Below, one piece after another: positions 23,377 to 34,136 of a stretch of 64,000 bases of DNA; positions within the stretch are counted from its first letter, which is position 1, and each line of letters starts with the position of its first letter. This DNA comes from Magnolia sinica (Eukaryota; Streptophyta; Magnoliopsida; Magnoliales; Magnoliaceae), in NCBI RefSeq assembly GCF_029962835.1, contig NC_080590.1:60200001-60264000 (forward strand), read 5' to 3'. Both the position numbers and the translations under genes were made by a program. The notes beneath the pieces were generated by a model. It did not search any database, was not told where the DNA came from, and worked only from the letters and a program-made list of their open reading frames with translations.

Positions 23377-23709
23377 TCATCTTTTCTTGAAACCATACTT
23401 CTTACGCTCGTAGAAGAGATCAGTCTTAGCGCTCCCAAGATTGACAATCTTCGGACAACCATCCCTGTCTTTCTCCTGCTGAGTGCACTCCTTGCAGTAG
23501 TATGCATCAGAAATCCCTAACCCTCCACAGATGACACACCTGCTCTGGAAGGAGCCGTAATTGCATTCATCGCAGACACGCACGAGTGTGCAAGGCCGCA
23601 CGTATGAATCGCAGACCACACATTTCCCATCGCACTTCTCGCACAAACGCCCAATGGCAATTCCTGGTTGCTTTCGGCACATGATAAGATCAGGATGGTG
23701 CTTGGCCAT
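23377..23709 (-). CDS. PHF5A: PHF5A/Rds3-like splicing factor (SF3b 14b subunit)
   Basis: An intact 110-residue frame, the full length of PHF5A proteins, starting [16 protein letters not shown] and ending [11 protein letters not shown]. Thirteen cysteines at positions 11, 23, 26, 30, 33, 40, 46, 49, 58, 61, 72, 75 and 85 form the CxxC pairs that bind three zinc ions in a knotted fold. Tyr36, which lines the branch-site pocket in the human protein, is present. Known role of the family: a subunit of SF3b in the U2 snRNP, contacting the large SF3B1 protein and helping hold the branch-point adenosine. There are no introns inside the coding region. No stop, frameshift or missing cysteine is seen, unlike everything around it. 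The minus-strand sequence TTTGGTGCAG before the start looks like a 3' splice site, so a 5' UTR intron is likely. A retrotransposed copy cannot be excluded. Confidence 0.95.
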   Translation of the reverse strand: MAKHHPDLIMCRKQPGIAIGRLCEKCDGKCVVCDSYVRPCTLVRVCDECNYGSFQSRCVICGGLGISDAYYCKECTQQEKDRDGCPKIVNLGSAKTDLFYERKKYGFKKR

Positions 23710-23740
23710 GCCGTAAGTGGTCCTGGTTCCTCAGATGCCT
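23710..23740 (-). other. Probable 5' UTR segment and splice acceptor of the PHF5A-like gene
   Basis: On the minus strand, TGTTTGGTGCAG ends at 23,739 and is followed by 29 bases before the ATG. This fits a 3' splice site of a leader intron. I found no convincing donor site (GTAAGT-like on the minus strand) before the retrotransposon border at 24,120, so the leader exon may lie beyond it. Confidence 0.45.
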
Positions 23741-24119
23741 GCACCAAACAGATGATTTTGTATGGTTATTCGGGGCCTCTTGTATCCATGAGCAAGGGGC
23801 CATGATTAAAGATAGTCCAGAAGTCTTTGGTTTTATCACAGAGAAAATCGTGAAAGGGGCCATGATTAAAGATAAGTACATGCCATTCAAAATATAGAAT
23901 AAAATAAAAGATTAGCAACAGATTAGTTCAAGACGTACTGCGTCACACGTAATAACAAAACACAAGAAACCGTGCAGCTCTTAACAGTTTCATTTTAGCA
24001 AATAAGAACAACCAAAAATCTATGACTAGAATGATTCGAATGAATGTGATATTAAAGGAAGGGAGGGATGTCCATAAACTGCAAATGATCCAATTAAGAT
24101 TGGGAGAAGAGAGGGAGGG
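23741..24119 (-). other. Upstream region between the PHF5A-like gene and the chromovirus
   Basis: 379 bases, AT-rich, with a short direct repeat (GGGGCCATGATTAAAGATA near 23,797 and 23,857). If the gene has a leader intron this is intron; otherwise it is all that remains of the proximal promoter. Confidence 0.4.
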
Positions 24120-25023
24120 TGATTCGGACATCAGTGGTGCACCATTTAGAGTGTACCAGAGGAGGAAGCGACGCCGACAAAGTACCAGAGTGGAGGAGTT
24201 GATGTGGATGGACGTTGGGTCCATCGGACCCATTTTCTGACGCGCTACGAGTGCAGGAGCAGTATGACCGCACCCTGACCATAGATCCATGGGTCGGATT
24301 TCACACCCTACCACATGAGTGTTTTAGTTTTAGGCCTTTTTTTGTTCTTTTTCTTATTTCAGAGGCTTTATTGCACTTTCTTTACTTTTCGACTTTTTTG
24401 GTTATTTTTCTTGTTTTCAGAGGTTTTAGTGCACTTTTACTTTTTCTATAGCTTATATATATGTTGTGAAACTCTATTTTGATTATTATTGAATGAATAA
24501 AAATTCATCTCTTTTCTTCCTCTTTATTCAAGAGATTAGGGTTTCAAGATTAGCCCTTGAGTGTTGAGGATTTCACCCAAGTTCAGGTTTCCTTCTTTCT
24601 AAATCTTCGAGGTACAGGAAAATGTAAAAATCATCTTCCTTCTTTTCTTTTGACGACAAAAGGACCCGTACTTTCTTTACTCAAACCCTTCGTTCTTCAC
24701 CCCTTTCGTTCATCTCTAGATACCCCCTTTCTAGTTTGAATGGAAAAGAGGGATGATTGGTTAGTAAAATCAGATCCAAACTTAACCGTAGACTGACTTA
24801 TGCTAGATTTAGGATATCCTCATATCCCTAGGTCCTCCATTTTTACTGTTTACGTGATCTTATGCTAAGGGGCATGATCCTGACGGAATAACCTCATCTT
24901 TGTGTTGAGATTTACCTAATCCTTTTGATTGGAAACAGTTAGTTAATTGGTGTATTTATTTGAATATTCTTTAACCTAATTATACATGCATCTAGGATTA
25001 GGTCATCACATGTCCCAGCATCA
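24120..25023 (+). repeat. 5' LTR of the chromovirus
   Basis: Starts TGATTCGGACATCAGTGG and ends TGTCCCAGCATCA. A TATA-like TATATATA lies at 24,454-24,461 and an AATGAATAAAAATTC poly(A)-signal-like word near 24,490. The start has mutated relative to the right copy (TGATTCGG versus TGATGCAG). Confidence 0.92.
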
Positions 25024-25027
25024 AATT

Positions 25028-25040
25028 TTGTATCGAAGCC
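25028..25040 (+). other. Degenerate primer binding site
   Basis: TTGTATCGAAGCC follows the LTR by four bases. It resembles the initiator tRNA-Met site TGGTATCAGAGC with several changes. Confidence 0.6.
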
Positions 25041-25350
25041 AAGTTTTAGCATGGGTTAGTTTATTGTCAATCCGTCTTTGTAGTAAGAATTTTCTACAGA
25101 AACCCTTTACCTAAATTTTCTAGCTCGACCCACGTGACCGCTCTACGTAGGGGGCATATTTTGTTGAGTTTAATCGGCCATTTTTTCTTAGGTTTTGTTG
25201 AGTCCCCATATAGATCTAGGCCATATAGGGTAATTGTACTGCATTGGTATCATTGTTTTTACCCTTTCTCACACAGATCTAGGACCATTCACTCGTCATT
25301 CCTGGTGTATGCCCACGCGCACTGGTCGTGGGTTCGGTCTCCATTACGCC

Positions 25351-26706
25351 ATGGACTCCGATCAATTTACCAAGGCTATGGAGGGCCTAACTAAGAGAAT
25401 GGATCAACAGTTTCGAACCTTGAGGGATAATATCAGGCAGCAGTTTGCACATCAGGATGGTAGGTTCACGCGTCTAGAGGAGAGATTTGTGCGTCTAAAG
25501 GCTGGTATTCCAACCGCCACTGTAGGTGGAGCCCAGGCGGCCCCCGACACTAGGGTTGTCGATCAGCCCCAAGTTGTGGGCCCTGATTTGCCTAAGGATT
25601 GTTTGGGCACAGACTAGGCCCGTAGGCATGGCAACAGACACGATGGGGTGTACCAATTACCACCCGCACACAATCGTGATCCTATTCTTCCCGCCCAATG
25701 GGAGGGCCATGATGAGGTGCGTCGTCAGCACCCCCAGAGATATCATGAGCATGAGGACCCTGTTTCTAGGGTCATGAAGGGCATCAAGGTTGACACGCCC
25801 AGTTTTGATGGGAGATTAGACCCCAAAGTTTTTTCTGACTGGTTAACAAACATGGACCACTTCTTTGAGTGGCACGATCTGCCAGACACACAACGAGTTG
25901 GGTTCGCTAAGATGAAATTGGTGGGCGAAGCAAAACTATATTGGAAAAATGTGGAGCGTCGCCGTGAGTGATCTAGAGAGGGGTCAGTTCTCTTTTGGAT
26001 TGAGATGAAAGAGTTGTTGCGAGAGAAGTATGTTCCCCTTTCTTACAGGCAGAGGTTGTTGGATCAATGGCACATTTTGCGCCAAGGATCCATGACGGTG
26101 ACGGAATACATCGCCAAGTTCGATGAATATATGAGGTGCGATGTAGATGAGAACCCTATTGTGATTCTCTCCCGTTTCCTTATGGGCCTCAGGCCTGAGC
26201 TTCAGTGGGAGCTCATGCTTCACATGGCCACCAGTCTAAAACATGCTTACCAGGCGATGCAGGAACTAGAGCACTGTGTGCGCCAGTCCAATGTGAGGGG
26301 GATTGATTTTCAACCTACTATACCTAGAGTAGCTCCGCAAGGAGCGAGACCCCAGCTCAGAATTCAACCCAGAGCTCAACCTGGTACCCAGCCAGTCAAC
26401 ATAAATCGAAATAATAATATGGTTAGACCAAGTACTAGGCCCGTAATGCCAGGGCAGTGCTACTGCTGTGGTGGCATGGGTCACATCGCTGCCGAGTGTT
26501 CAAATAAGGGTGGGCGCATTGCCTTTGTTTCCGAACACCCCACAAAAGAAGAAGTGGCAGATAAAGTTGATGGTGACCAGGGTGATGAGGAGATCATTAT
26601 CCCCTCCCTTGACCCGGCTAGTGATGTCGATGATGATACTGTGGAGATTATCTCACTTGCAGTGGTGAGTTGCGCCTTGACCCATATGAAGGAAAGCGAA
26701 GATTAG
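25351..26706 (+). pseudogene. Chromovirus gag
   Basis: Begins at MDSDQFTKAMEGLTKRMDQQ with a helical N-terminus. The retrotransposon gag domain follows (KVDTPSFDGRLDPKVFSDW, FFEWHDLPDTQRVGFAKMKL, YRQRLLDQWHILRQGSMTV, YIAKFDEYMRC, RFLMGLRPELQWEL). A CCHC zinc knuckle CYCCGGMGHIAAEC lies near 26,457-26,500, and an acidic tail ends at TAG 26,704. The frame holds two internal stops (TAG 25,615; TGA 25,969). Gag packages the element RNA; this copy cannot make it whole. Confidence 0.9.
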
Positions 26707-27110
26707 CACAGAACCACCATTTTCCACACTAACGCCTAGTGCGAAGAAAAGAGCTGCAAACTGATCATAGACAGCGGGAGCTGTGAGAATGTAGCTTCCC
26801 CAGTTACTCTGAGTCGCCTGGGGTTGAAGCTAGTCCCTCACCCCAACCCATACAAAGTTTCTTGGGTGAATGCGACATTCCTCCCTGTGACCCTACAATG
26901 CCTTATTCCGATTGAGTTTGGACCATACAATGACAAGTTATGGTGTGATGTGGTCACGATGGACATTGGCCATATCATCTTGGGAAGGCCATGACTCTAT
27001 GATAAAGATGTCACAATATTCGGGCTTACGAATAATTGTGTATTTAACCATGAAGGAAAGAAGCTTGTCTTGAGCCCGCTCCCTCCCAAATTGCCAACAG
27101 GAGCGAAAGA
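26707..27110 (+). pseudogene. Chromovirus protease
   Basis: In the gag frame after two stops, an aspartic protease reads CKLIIDSGSCENVAS with the catalytic DSG at 26,770-26,778. It continues through LGLKLVPHPNPYKVSW and DIGHIILGRP, where the following Trp codon has become TGA (26,992-26,994). The protease would cut the Gag-Pol polyprotein. Confidence 0.85.
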
Positions 27111-27257
27111 TGTTGCGTCCCCAGACGATCCTAAGAATCAAAGGGCACCTCAGTCGAAGTCTCTCCACATCATAGATGCCAAGGAGTTTGAAAGAGAGAC
27201 TAAGGCGGGGACTATTGTGTACGACCTACTGGCTAAGGAGAGTACACCCGAGTTGCT

Positions 27258-28690
27258 ATGGGAATACCCCAGGAGGCTCGTCCGGTCCCAAAGGAGTTTC
27301 GGGATGTCTTCCCTGAGGACCTTCCAGACGAGCTTCCACTGATGCAAGACATTCAGCATACGATAGATCTCGTCTCAGGAGCGACCCTACCAAACCTCCC
27401 TCACTACAGAATGAACCCCACCGAGCATGCCGAGTTGAAGAGGCGAGTGGATGACTTGCTTAAAAAGGGATTCATTCGTGAGAGTTTGAGTTCGTGTGTC
27501 ATGCCCGCGCTTCTTATGCCTAAGAAATACGGCACGTGGCGCATGTGTGTTAATAGTAGAGCCATAAACAAGATCACTGTCAAGTATCGGTTTCCCATCC
27601 TCAGGCTTGATGACATGCTTAACGTGATGGCCACCTCTACCATCTTCTTAAAAATTGACCTCAAGAGTGGTTATTACCAAATTCGTGTTCGCCCGGGAGA
27701 TGAATGGAAAACTACCTTCAAGATGTAGGACGGGCTATAGGAGTGGTTGGTTATACCCTTCGGGTTAACTAATGCCCCAAGTATGTTTACGAGGATGATG
27801 ACCCAGGTGTTGCGACACTTTATAGGCAAGTTTTTAATTGGGTACTTTGATGATATCCTCATCTATAGTACGTCCCCAAGCTAGCACACCGAGCACTTGA
27901 GGCAAGTCTGCAACACCTTGCATGCAAAAAAGCGTGATGCGAACCTTAGGAAGTGCTCCTTCTTGACCTCCCGTGTTATCTTCCTGGGGTTCATTGTATC
28001 GTCAGAGGGTATCTCTGCAAACCCTGAGAAAGTCAAGGCCATTGTCAATTGGCCTGAGCCGCGTACCATACACGACGTGCGAAGCTTTCACGGCCTAGCT
28101 ACGTTCTATCAGTGGTTCGTCTAGCTCAATTATGGCTCCTATCACAGATCGCATACGAAAAAGGGAGTTTCAATAGACTAAAGTTGCGGCACGGGCTTTC
28201 TCGGATATTAAAAAGAAAATGACGGAAGCGTTAGTCATGCGTCTACCTGACTTTACCAAAGCCTTTGAGGTAGCGTGTGACGCGTCAGGAAGCGTCATAG
28301 GTGGAGTGTTAAGCCAAGAGGGACATCCTGTGGCCTTTTTTCAGTGAGAAGCTAAACGAGGCTAAACAACGCTATTCCACTTATGACAAGGAGTTCTATG
28401 CGGTTGTGCAATCATTGCGCCATTGGCGGCATTATTTATTACCACAAGAATTCGTCTTGTTCTCTGATCATGAGGCCTTGAAATATTTGAGCTCTTAAAA
28501 GAAATTGAGCCCTAGGCATGCCAAGTGGGCACAATTTCTTCAAGAGTACACGTTTGTACTTAAGCACAAGGCCGAAAAAGAGAATAAGGTTGCTGACACG
28601 CTTAGTCGTCCTATCATGACGCTGCGATCCATGAGTATTGAAGTTACAGGTTTTGATCAACTCAAGAGTGAGTACTCAAAACTATCCTAA
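27258..28690 (+). pseudogene. Chromovirus reverse transcriptase and RNase H
   Basis: RT words in order: [63 protein letters not shown] (first catalytic Asp), [16 protein letters not shown] and the intact YFDD box at 27,843-27,854. RNase H follows with FEVACDASG, the SDHEALKYL word and KENKVADTLSR. Stops occur at 27,726, near 27,738, after the YFDD region, and in RNase H, with a frame change near 28,340. Many stops match single transitions from the expected codon (TGG to TAG or TGA, CGA to TGA). Confidence 0.9.
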
Positions 28691-30302
28691 TTTTGGGATA
28701 ATTTATGCGTCATTATCTAGTGACCCACCCTCGAGGAGTGCGGAATTCGTCCTTACAGATGGGTATCTTTTTAGAGGGGACAAGCTTTGTATCCCACGAA
28801 CATCCCTCTGCAATTTTCTAGTTTGGGAGCTATATGCTGGAGGGATGGCAAGTCACTTTGGTCGAGATAAAACAATTACCCTTGTGTCTGATCGTTTCTA
28901 GCCCAATCTTCAGCGAGATGTGGCTAAGATTTTAGGACAGTGTCGAACATGTCAACTGGCAAAGCAAAGGAAGCAAAATACAGGTTTATATACTCCTTTG
29001 CTAGTTCCACATGTCACGTGGTAAGATGTCAATATGGACTTCGTGCTTGGGCTTCCCAAGACTATTCATAAGCACGACTCCATACTCGTGGTTATTTATT
29101 GATTTTCTAAGATGACCCATTTCCTACCCTGTTATAAGACCTCAGATGCCTCCCATGTTACTAAGTAATTCTTTCAGGAGGTTGTGCGACTCCATGGATT
29201 ACCTAGATCCATCGTGTCTGACAAAGATACTAGGTTCACTAGTTATTTTTGGAAGACTCTCTGGGATCTTTTGAGTACGAGGCTCCAGTTTTCTTCAGCA
29301 TATCATCCCCAGTCAAATGGTCAAATAGAGGTAGTGAACCGTAACCTAGGGAATTTGTTAAGATGTTTAGTTGGAGACCACCATAGGACCTGGGACACTT
29401 TTCTTCCCACAGTAGAGTTCGCGTATAATTCTTCAGTGAACAAGTCTACAGGAATGAGCCCGTTTGAAATTATTTCAAGTCTCCCCGAGCCCCCATAGAT
29501 TTGATACCCATGGCTAACCCCACAGCGTCCTTCAGAGTTAGGAGAGTCCTTCGCCCAGCATATATATGCATTGCATAATGAGATCAGGAGGAAGATTAAT
29601 TCAAGTAATGAACATTATAAACTTTCTGCTGACACTCACAGGAGATTTAGGAAATTTCAACCTGGAGATAACGTCATGGTTTGGATTAGGTCTGATCGGT
29701 TTCCACCTGGATCTGTGAAGAAGCTTCATGCCCGTGACATAGGCCCGCATAAAATTGTGAAAAGGTTGGGGTCTAATGCTTATGTTGTTGATATCCCTGC
29801 TATCATGGGCATTAGTTTCACATTTAATGTGGAAGATCTAGTTCCCTTTCATGAGCTATTACTTCTATCTACCGGTTCCCCTGTTTCTTCCCAAACCCTC
29901 CCTATATATGGACCTTGGCCACAACCTGATCTTCCTGTACTCGACTTACCTTCTCTTCCACCTGCATCGAGAAGAGACGAGATAGAGGAAATTTTAGACT
30001 CCGAGGCAGTTTCCACTCGCTTCGGGGGTTTCCAGAAATTCCTAGTCAAATGGAGGAACAGGCCCATTACAGATAACTCTTGGATCACAGAGGCAGAGCT
30101 GCAGCTCATCGACCCCGATTTGTTCGAGAGATACAAGAGTTCACTTTCGCTAGTGGCGAATTCTTCCTACCCGAGGAGAATTGATGCAGGCATCAGTGGT
30201 GCACCATTTAGAGTGTACCAGAGGAGGAGGCGTCGCCGACAGAGTACCGAAACAGAGGAGTTGATGTGGATGGACATTGGGTCCATCGGACCCATTTTCT
30301 GA
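28691..30302 (+). pseudogene. Chromovirus integrase with chromodomain-like C-terminus running into the 3' LTR
   Basis: Zinc-binding part (GGMASHFGRDKTI then CRTCQLAKQRK), core with NMDFVLGLPK-like first Asp, VSDKDTRFTS second Asp and QSNGQIEVVNRNLGNLL Glu, then the GPY-type module (PGDNVMVWI, ARDIGPHKIVKRLG). The last intact frame is 29,571-30,302. It holds a chromodomain-like block (DEIEEILDSEAVSTRF, FQKFLVKWRNRP, DNSWITEAEL) and continues about 40 codons into the 3' LTR, ending GSIGPIF. In CRM chromoviruses the integrase end and its CR motif are likewise partly encoded in the LTR. Stops interrupt the zinc and core parts. Confidence 0.88.
30172..30181 (+). other. Polypurine tract before the 3' LTR
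   Basis: CGAGGAGAAT lies immediately before the LTR's TG and lies within the integrase reading frame. Confidence 0.6.
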
Positions 30303-31087
30303 CACGCTATGAGTGCAGGAGAAGCATGACCGCACCCTGACCATAGATCCATGAGTTGGATTTCACACCCTACCACATAAGTGTTTTAGTTTTAGGCATT
30401 TTTTTATTTTTTTCCTTATTTCGGAGGCTTTATTGCACTTTCTTTACTTTTCGTCTTTTTTTGTTATTTTTCTTATTTTCAGGAGCTTTAGTGCACTTTT
30501 ACTTTTTCCATAGCTTATATATACGTTGTGAGAAACCCTATTTTGATTATTATTGAATGAATAGAAATTCGTCTCTTTTCTTCCTCTTTATTCAAGAGAT
30601 TAGGGTTTCAGGTTGGCCCTTAGGTGTTAAGGATTCCACCCCAATTTCAAGTTTCCTTCTTTCTAGATCTTCGAGGTGCAGGAAAAGGTAAGAATCATCT
30701 TCCTTTTTTTCTTTTGACGACAAAAGGACAGTACTTTCTTCATTTCGAACCATTCGTTCTTCACCTCTTTCGTTCCTCTTTAGATACCCCCTTTCTAATT
30801 TGAACGGAAAAGAGAGATGGTTAGTCAGTAGAATCAGATCCAAACTTGACTGTAGACTAACTTATGCTAGATCTGGAATATCCTCATATCCGTAGGCCCT
30901 CCCTTTTTAATGTTTACGTGATCTTATGCTAAGGGGCATGATCCTGAAAGAATAACCTCATCTTTGTGTTGAGATTTATCTAATCCATTTGATTAGAAAC
31001 AGTTCGTTAATTGGTGTATTTATTTGAATATTCTTTAACCTGATTATACATGCATCTAGGGTTAGATCATCACATGTCCCTGCATCA
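30182..31087 (+). repeat. 3' LTR of the chromovirus
   Basis: Starts TGATGCAGGCATCAGTGG and ends CCTGCATCA; 906 bp with TATATATA at 30,516-30,523. Its first ~120 bases also encode the end of the integrase frame. Confidence 0.92.
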
Positions 31088-31330
31088 GAGGGAGACAATT
31101 TATAAGAAAGATATGCGAACAGGGGTAGTGAAACTGGAATCACCCCAAACATGGCACTCTCGCCATACATGTAAGATCCAGGCCGTTCATTGGGAGGGAG
31201 GGAGGGAGGGAGGGAAGGAGCCAATTTGTAAGAAAGATATGTGAACAGGACTAGTGAATCATGAATCACCCCATACATGGCACTGTGGCCATAAATGTGA
31301 GATCCATGCTGTTCATTGGGTGGGCCGCAT
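31088..31330 (+). repeat. Tandem pair (~126 bp) separated by a (GGGA)5 tract
   Basis: AATTTATAAGAAAGATATGC at 31,096 recurs as AATTTGTAAGAAAGATATGT near 31,222, each copy running to TTCATTGGG. Between them lies GGGAGGGAGGGAGGGAGGGA (about 31,192-31,212), a perfect potential G-quadruplex motif. Confidence 0.85.
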
Positions 31331-32006
31331 TCTATGGGTGCACTAAACCAAAATAAAGGCCAGCAAGCTTATTAGGTGAGCCAAAGACAACTCTGAATGT
31401 GGACCTTAAGCCAACTTTTAAAAAAAAACTCTTTACATACATATGTTGCCCCTTGTATGAATGTAATAACCTGATTTCTGGGTCAGGGCAATATAAAACC
31501 TCACAATACAAACAGATACATCTTCTAACGCTCATCCTAATCAAGAGTTCAGTGCCAATTATTTTCTAAAAAATAATATCCTCGAATGCCTGATCACAAT
31601 GACATACTTATTTCCTACAAAATCTCAGCCCTTGATCCACATTGATCCTAGCGCTCATTCTTTACTAATTTCCTAATGTAATAACCTTCAAAGTACTAGA
31701 AAATCCGAGCAATATTAGAATATAGTAGGCCTCAAGGAAACTAGCATAATAGTTCAATAAGAAAGCTCATACCTGGACTTTTCTAATTCAAATTAAAGAC
31801 TTGTGAATCTTTACAAAGACTGTCCTACATAAACATGAACCACAATAAAAAGGTTTTTAAGTGATTCGTAATTCAGAAAGATCAGAAACAGTCTCTAAGT
31901 TATAAAAGATTATAATTTTTTATGGGGTTTAAGAAATGCCACAACGCCCATTTGAAATTTTATTTTATTTTATTTTTAAGGCCTTTTCCTCTTGTTGTCC
32001 TTCAAT
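31331..32006. other. Unassigned
   Basis: AT-rich sequence with no ORF or repeat that I recognise, apart from the short foldback-like word GTGGGCCGCATTCTATGGG at the left edge. Confidence 0.3.
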
Positions 32007-32009
32007 TAA

Positions 32010-32574
32010 GGGCCTGTTTGATTTTTCAAATTCATTGTAAATGCCCTGTAAATACCTACTTATTACAATTTCACCCTGTTTGGAAACAGCCAGGTACTTC
32101 TACTTGGGAAAACGGTCCAAGAGGATTAACTTAAATTTGTGGGCCTCACCATGATGTATATGACATATCCGCATCGTCCATTTGCTTTACCATGACATTT
32201 TTAGGCTCATGAGCCGAAAAATGAGGCAGATCCAACATTGAAGTGGCCCAAACCAAAGTAAATAGTGGCCCCAAGAAGTTTTTAACGGTGGGTATTTGAT
32301 TCCCTTTTTCCTATGGTGTGGTCCACTTGAACTTTAAATATGGCTCATTTTTTGGCTCATGCCCTAAATTTAGTTGGCATAACGGATGGACTGTGTGGAT
32401 AATCCACATACATCACGTTGGGCCCCACAAATATTTGGCAGCATCCTCGATTTTAGCATTGAAAAAAGTAAGAGTCAAATCAATCCTCAAAAACGATGCG
32501 GTAATTACCCATGTAAATAATTATTACCTATTTACAATGCAATTACGTTTACTTTAGAAAATCAAACAAGGCCC
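32010..32574. mobile_element. Tourist-like MITE (PIF/Harbinger type)
   Basis: Terminal inverted repeats GGGCCTGTTTGATTTTTC and GAAAATCAAACAAGGCCC, flanked by TAA at 32,007-32,009 and 32,575-32,577: the usual 3-bp target and end sequence of Tourist elements. The interior is a foldback-family palindrome (CATCCGCATCGTCCATTTGC and GGACTGTGTGGATAATCC). 565 bp, non-coding. Confidence 0.82.
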
Positions 32575-32577
32575 TAA

Positions 32578-33039
32578 GAAGATCGTCCAATATGACCCAA
32601 TTTTTCCCAAGTTAAATCGATATTGGTCTGGACTTGGGACTGTCGAATCACCAGACTGGGGCAAAACAAAACAAAGGGGAACCAACCAGGCCAAGTCATA
32701 CAGGCTTTGGTGTCCAAGCAAATCACACTTTGAAACTGCTATATAAAACCATGATTTCAAGGATAAATTTGCATTGATAATTTATCTTCAAACACAATTC
32801 CTCATTTCCTAAGCCATTTGATGCCATACAACACAGAGAGCTCACTATTCCTAGGCCTATGAGAAACACATGAACTTCATCAATGTTGAGATGCTAACTC
32901 TTAATTTCTTAGCATATGACATAAGTTCTACTTCCAAACCCTTACAATCACTATAGCACCTTGTCACAGCATTCATCATTTATAGTGGCCATACTTAGAA
33001 CACCAGCATGCCTGCATGCTATAGTGAGCCTTCAAGCCC
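32578..33039. other. Unassigned
   Basis: No supported gene. The minus strand of 32,800-33,020 has faint RNase H-like words but not enough for a call. Confidence 0.3.
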
Positions 33040-33590
33040 ATGGGACGGGATGATTGGATGGTTGGATGGATAGATGGGATGGATGTATGGATGTATGGAT
33101 GTTTGGATTATTGGATGGTTGGTTGGATGGATGGATGGATGGATGTTTGGATGGATAGATGAGATGGATGTTTGGATGATTGGATGGATGGTTGGTTGGT
33201 TGGATGGATGGAGGGTTGGATGGATGTTTGGATGCTTGTATGGGATGGTTGGATGAATAAATGGGATGGATGGATGGATATTTGGATGATTTGATGGAAT
33301 GGTTGGATTGTTGGATAGATAAGATGGATGGATGGATGGATGTTTTATGAATAAATGGAATGGATGGATGATTTGATGGGATGGATGGATGGATGGGATG
33401 GTCAGATGGATGGATGAATGTTTGGATGGGATGGTTGGATGAATGCGATAGTTGGATGGATGGTTGGATGGATGGATTGTTGGATGGATGGATGGGATGG
33501 TTGGGTGGTCAGATGGATGGTTGGTTGGTTGGTTGGATGAGATGAATGGATGGGTGGGTGGTTGGATGGTTGGATGGATGGACAACGTGG
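33040..33590. repeat. TGGA/GGAT minisatellite, ~550 bp
   Basis: Tetranucleotide GGAT/TGGA repeats with scattered variants (GGTTGGAT, GGATGTTTGGAT, GATGGGAT). At the right end it merges into GGATGGACAACGTGGATATAC and CATACATAAAGGTGGGCTC, which are foldback-family right-arm words. Long frames on both strands here are products of the repeat. Confidence 0.95.
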
Positions 33591-34136
33591 ATATACAATA
33601 CATACATAAAGGTGGGCTCTAGAAATGTGTGCTTTTTTTAGTTGATTTACTTTTACATGTTTTAATTATTTTATGTGAGCTGCATTTGTATTATATAAAC
33701 TCATTTTAGTTACTATTAGAGTGATTTCTTCCGACAACGCATGTTTTTAGGCTTCCATTACATGAAAAATTATCATGCATGTATTCTTTTTGCAATTTTT
33801 TTATTCCTAAATATGAAAATATGTGGATTTAGACATGTCATGAAGTTTCACTAAAAAACTCCACCTTTTTTCCTATGTTTCCCCCTTTTTCCCCGCACTT
33901 CCAGTTATCAGCGATATTATCAACGATAATGATATTTTATCTTTATCTCTGGCCAGTGAAACTTGTAGCAATACCGACAACTCAAACAATGGTTCCTTGT
34001 AGTACTCTAAGGTCTACTAGGTAATGTTGTGTAACATATTCATGTTATATGTATTAAATGAGTTTTGAAGTGCAACTAAGGAAGAATCAAATGGCACACG
34101 TGAATCTACTAAATATGTTATATTTATCAGGGGCCG
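33591..34136. other. Unassigned
   Basis: AT-rich stretch without recognised genes, after the foldback words that end near 33,622. Confidence 0.3.

Larger units (their letters stand above)
24120..31087 (+). mobile_element. Complete but dead Ty3/gypsy chromovirus
   Basis: Two LTRs of about 905 bp, with TGATGCAGG/CCTGCATCA-type ends on the right copy, flank gag, protease, RT, RNase H, integrase and a chromodomain-like end. The 5-bp target duplication GAGGG lies at 24,115-24,119 and 31,088-31,092. Gag and protease share one frame broken only by stops, a frameshift near 27,260-27,290 precedes RT, and more stops follow. By eye the first ~225 bases of the LTRs differ at about 19 positions, so the insertion is old. 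The pol frame runs into the 3' LTR, as in CRM-type centromeric chromoviruses, but the clade needs a tree. Confidence 0.92.

Noticed and set aside
24022..24240. 72-codon plus-strand frame at the chromovirus left border
   Set aside because: It spans the insertion junction. Its right half is the LTR-encoded integrase end, so it is not an independent gene.
32800..33020. Possible RNase H relic on the minus strand
   Set aside because: Only scattered similar words and no conserved acidic motif; too weak to call.
33019..33603. 194-codon minus-strand frame (His/Pro/Ser repeats) and a Trp/Gly-rich plus-strand frame
   Set aside because: Both are translations of the TGGA minisatellite; a 4-bp repeat without stops stays open on either strand.
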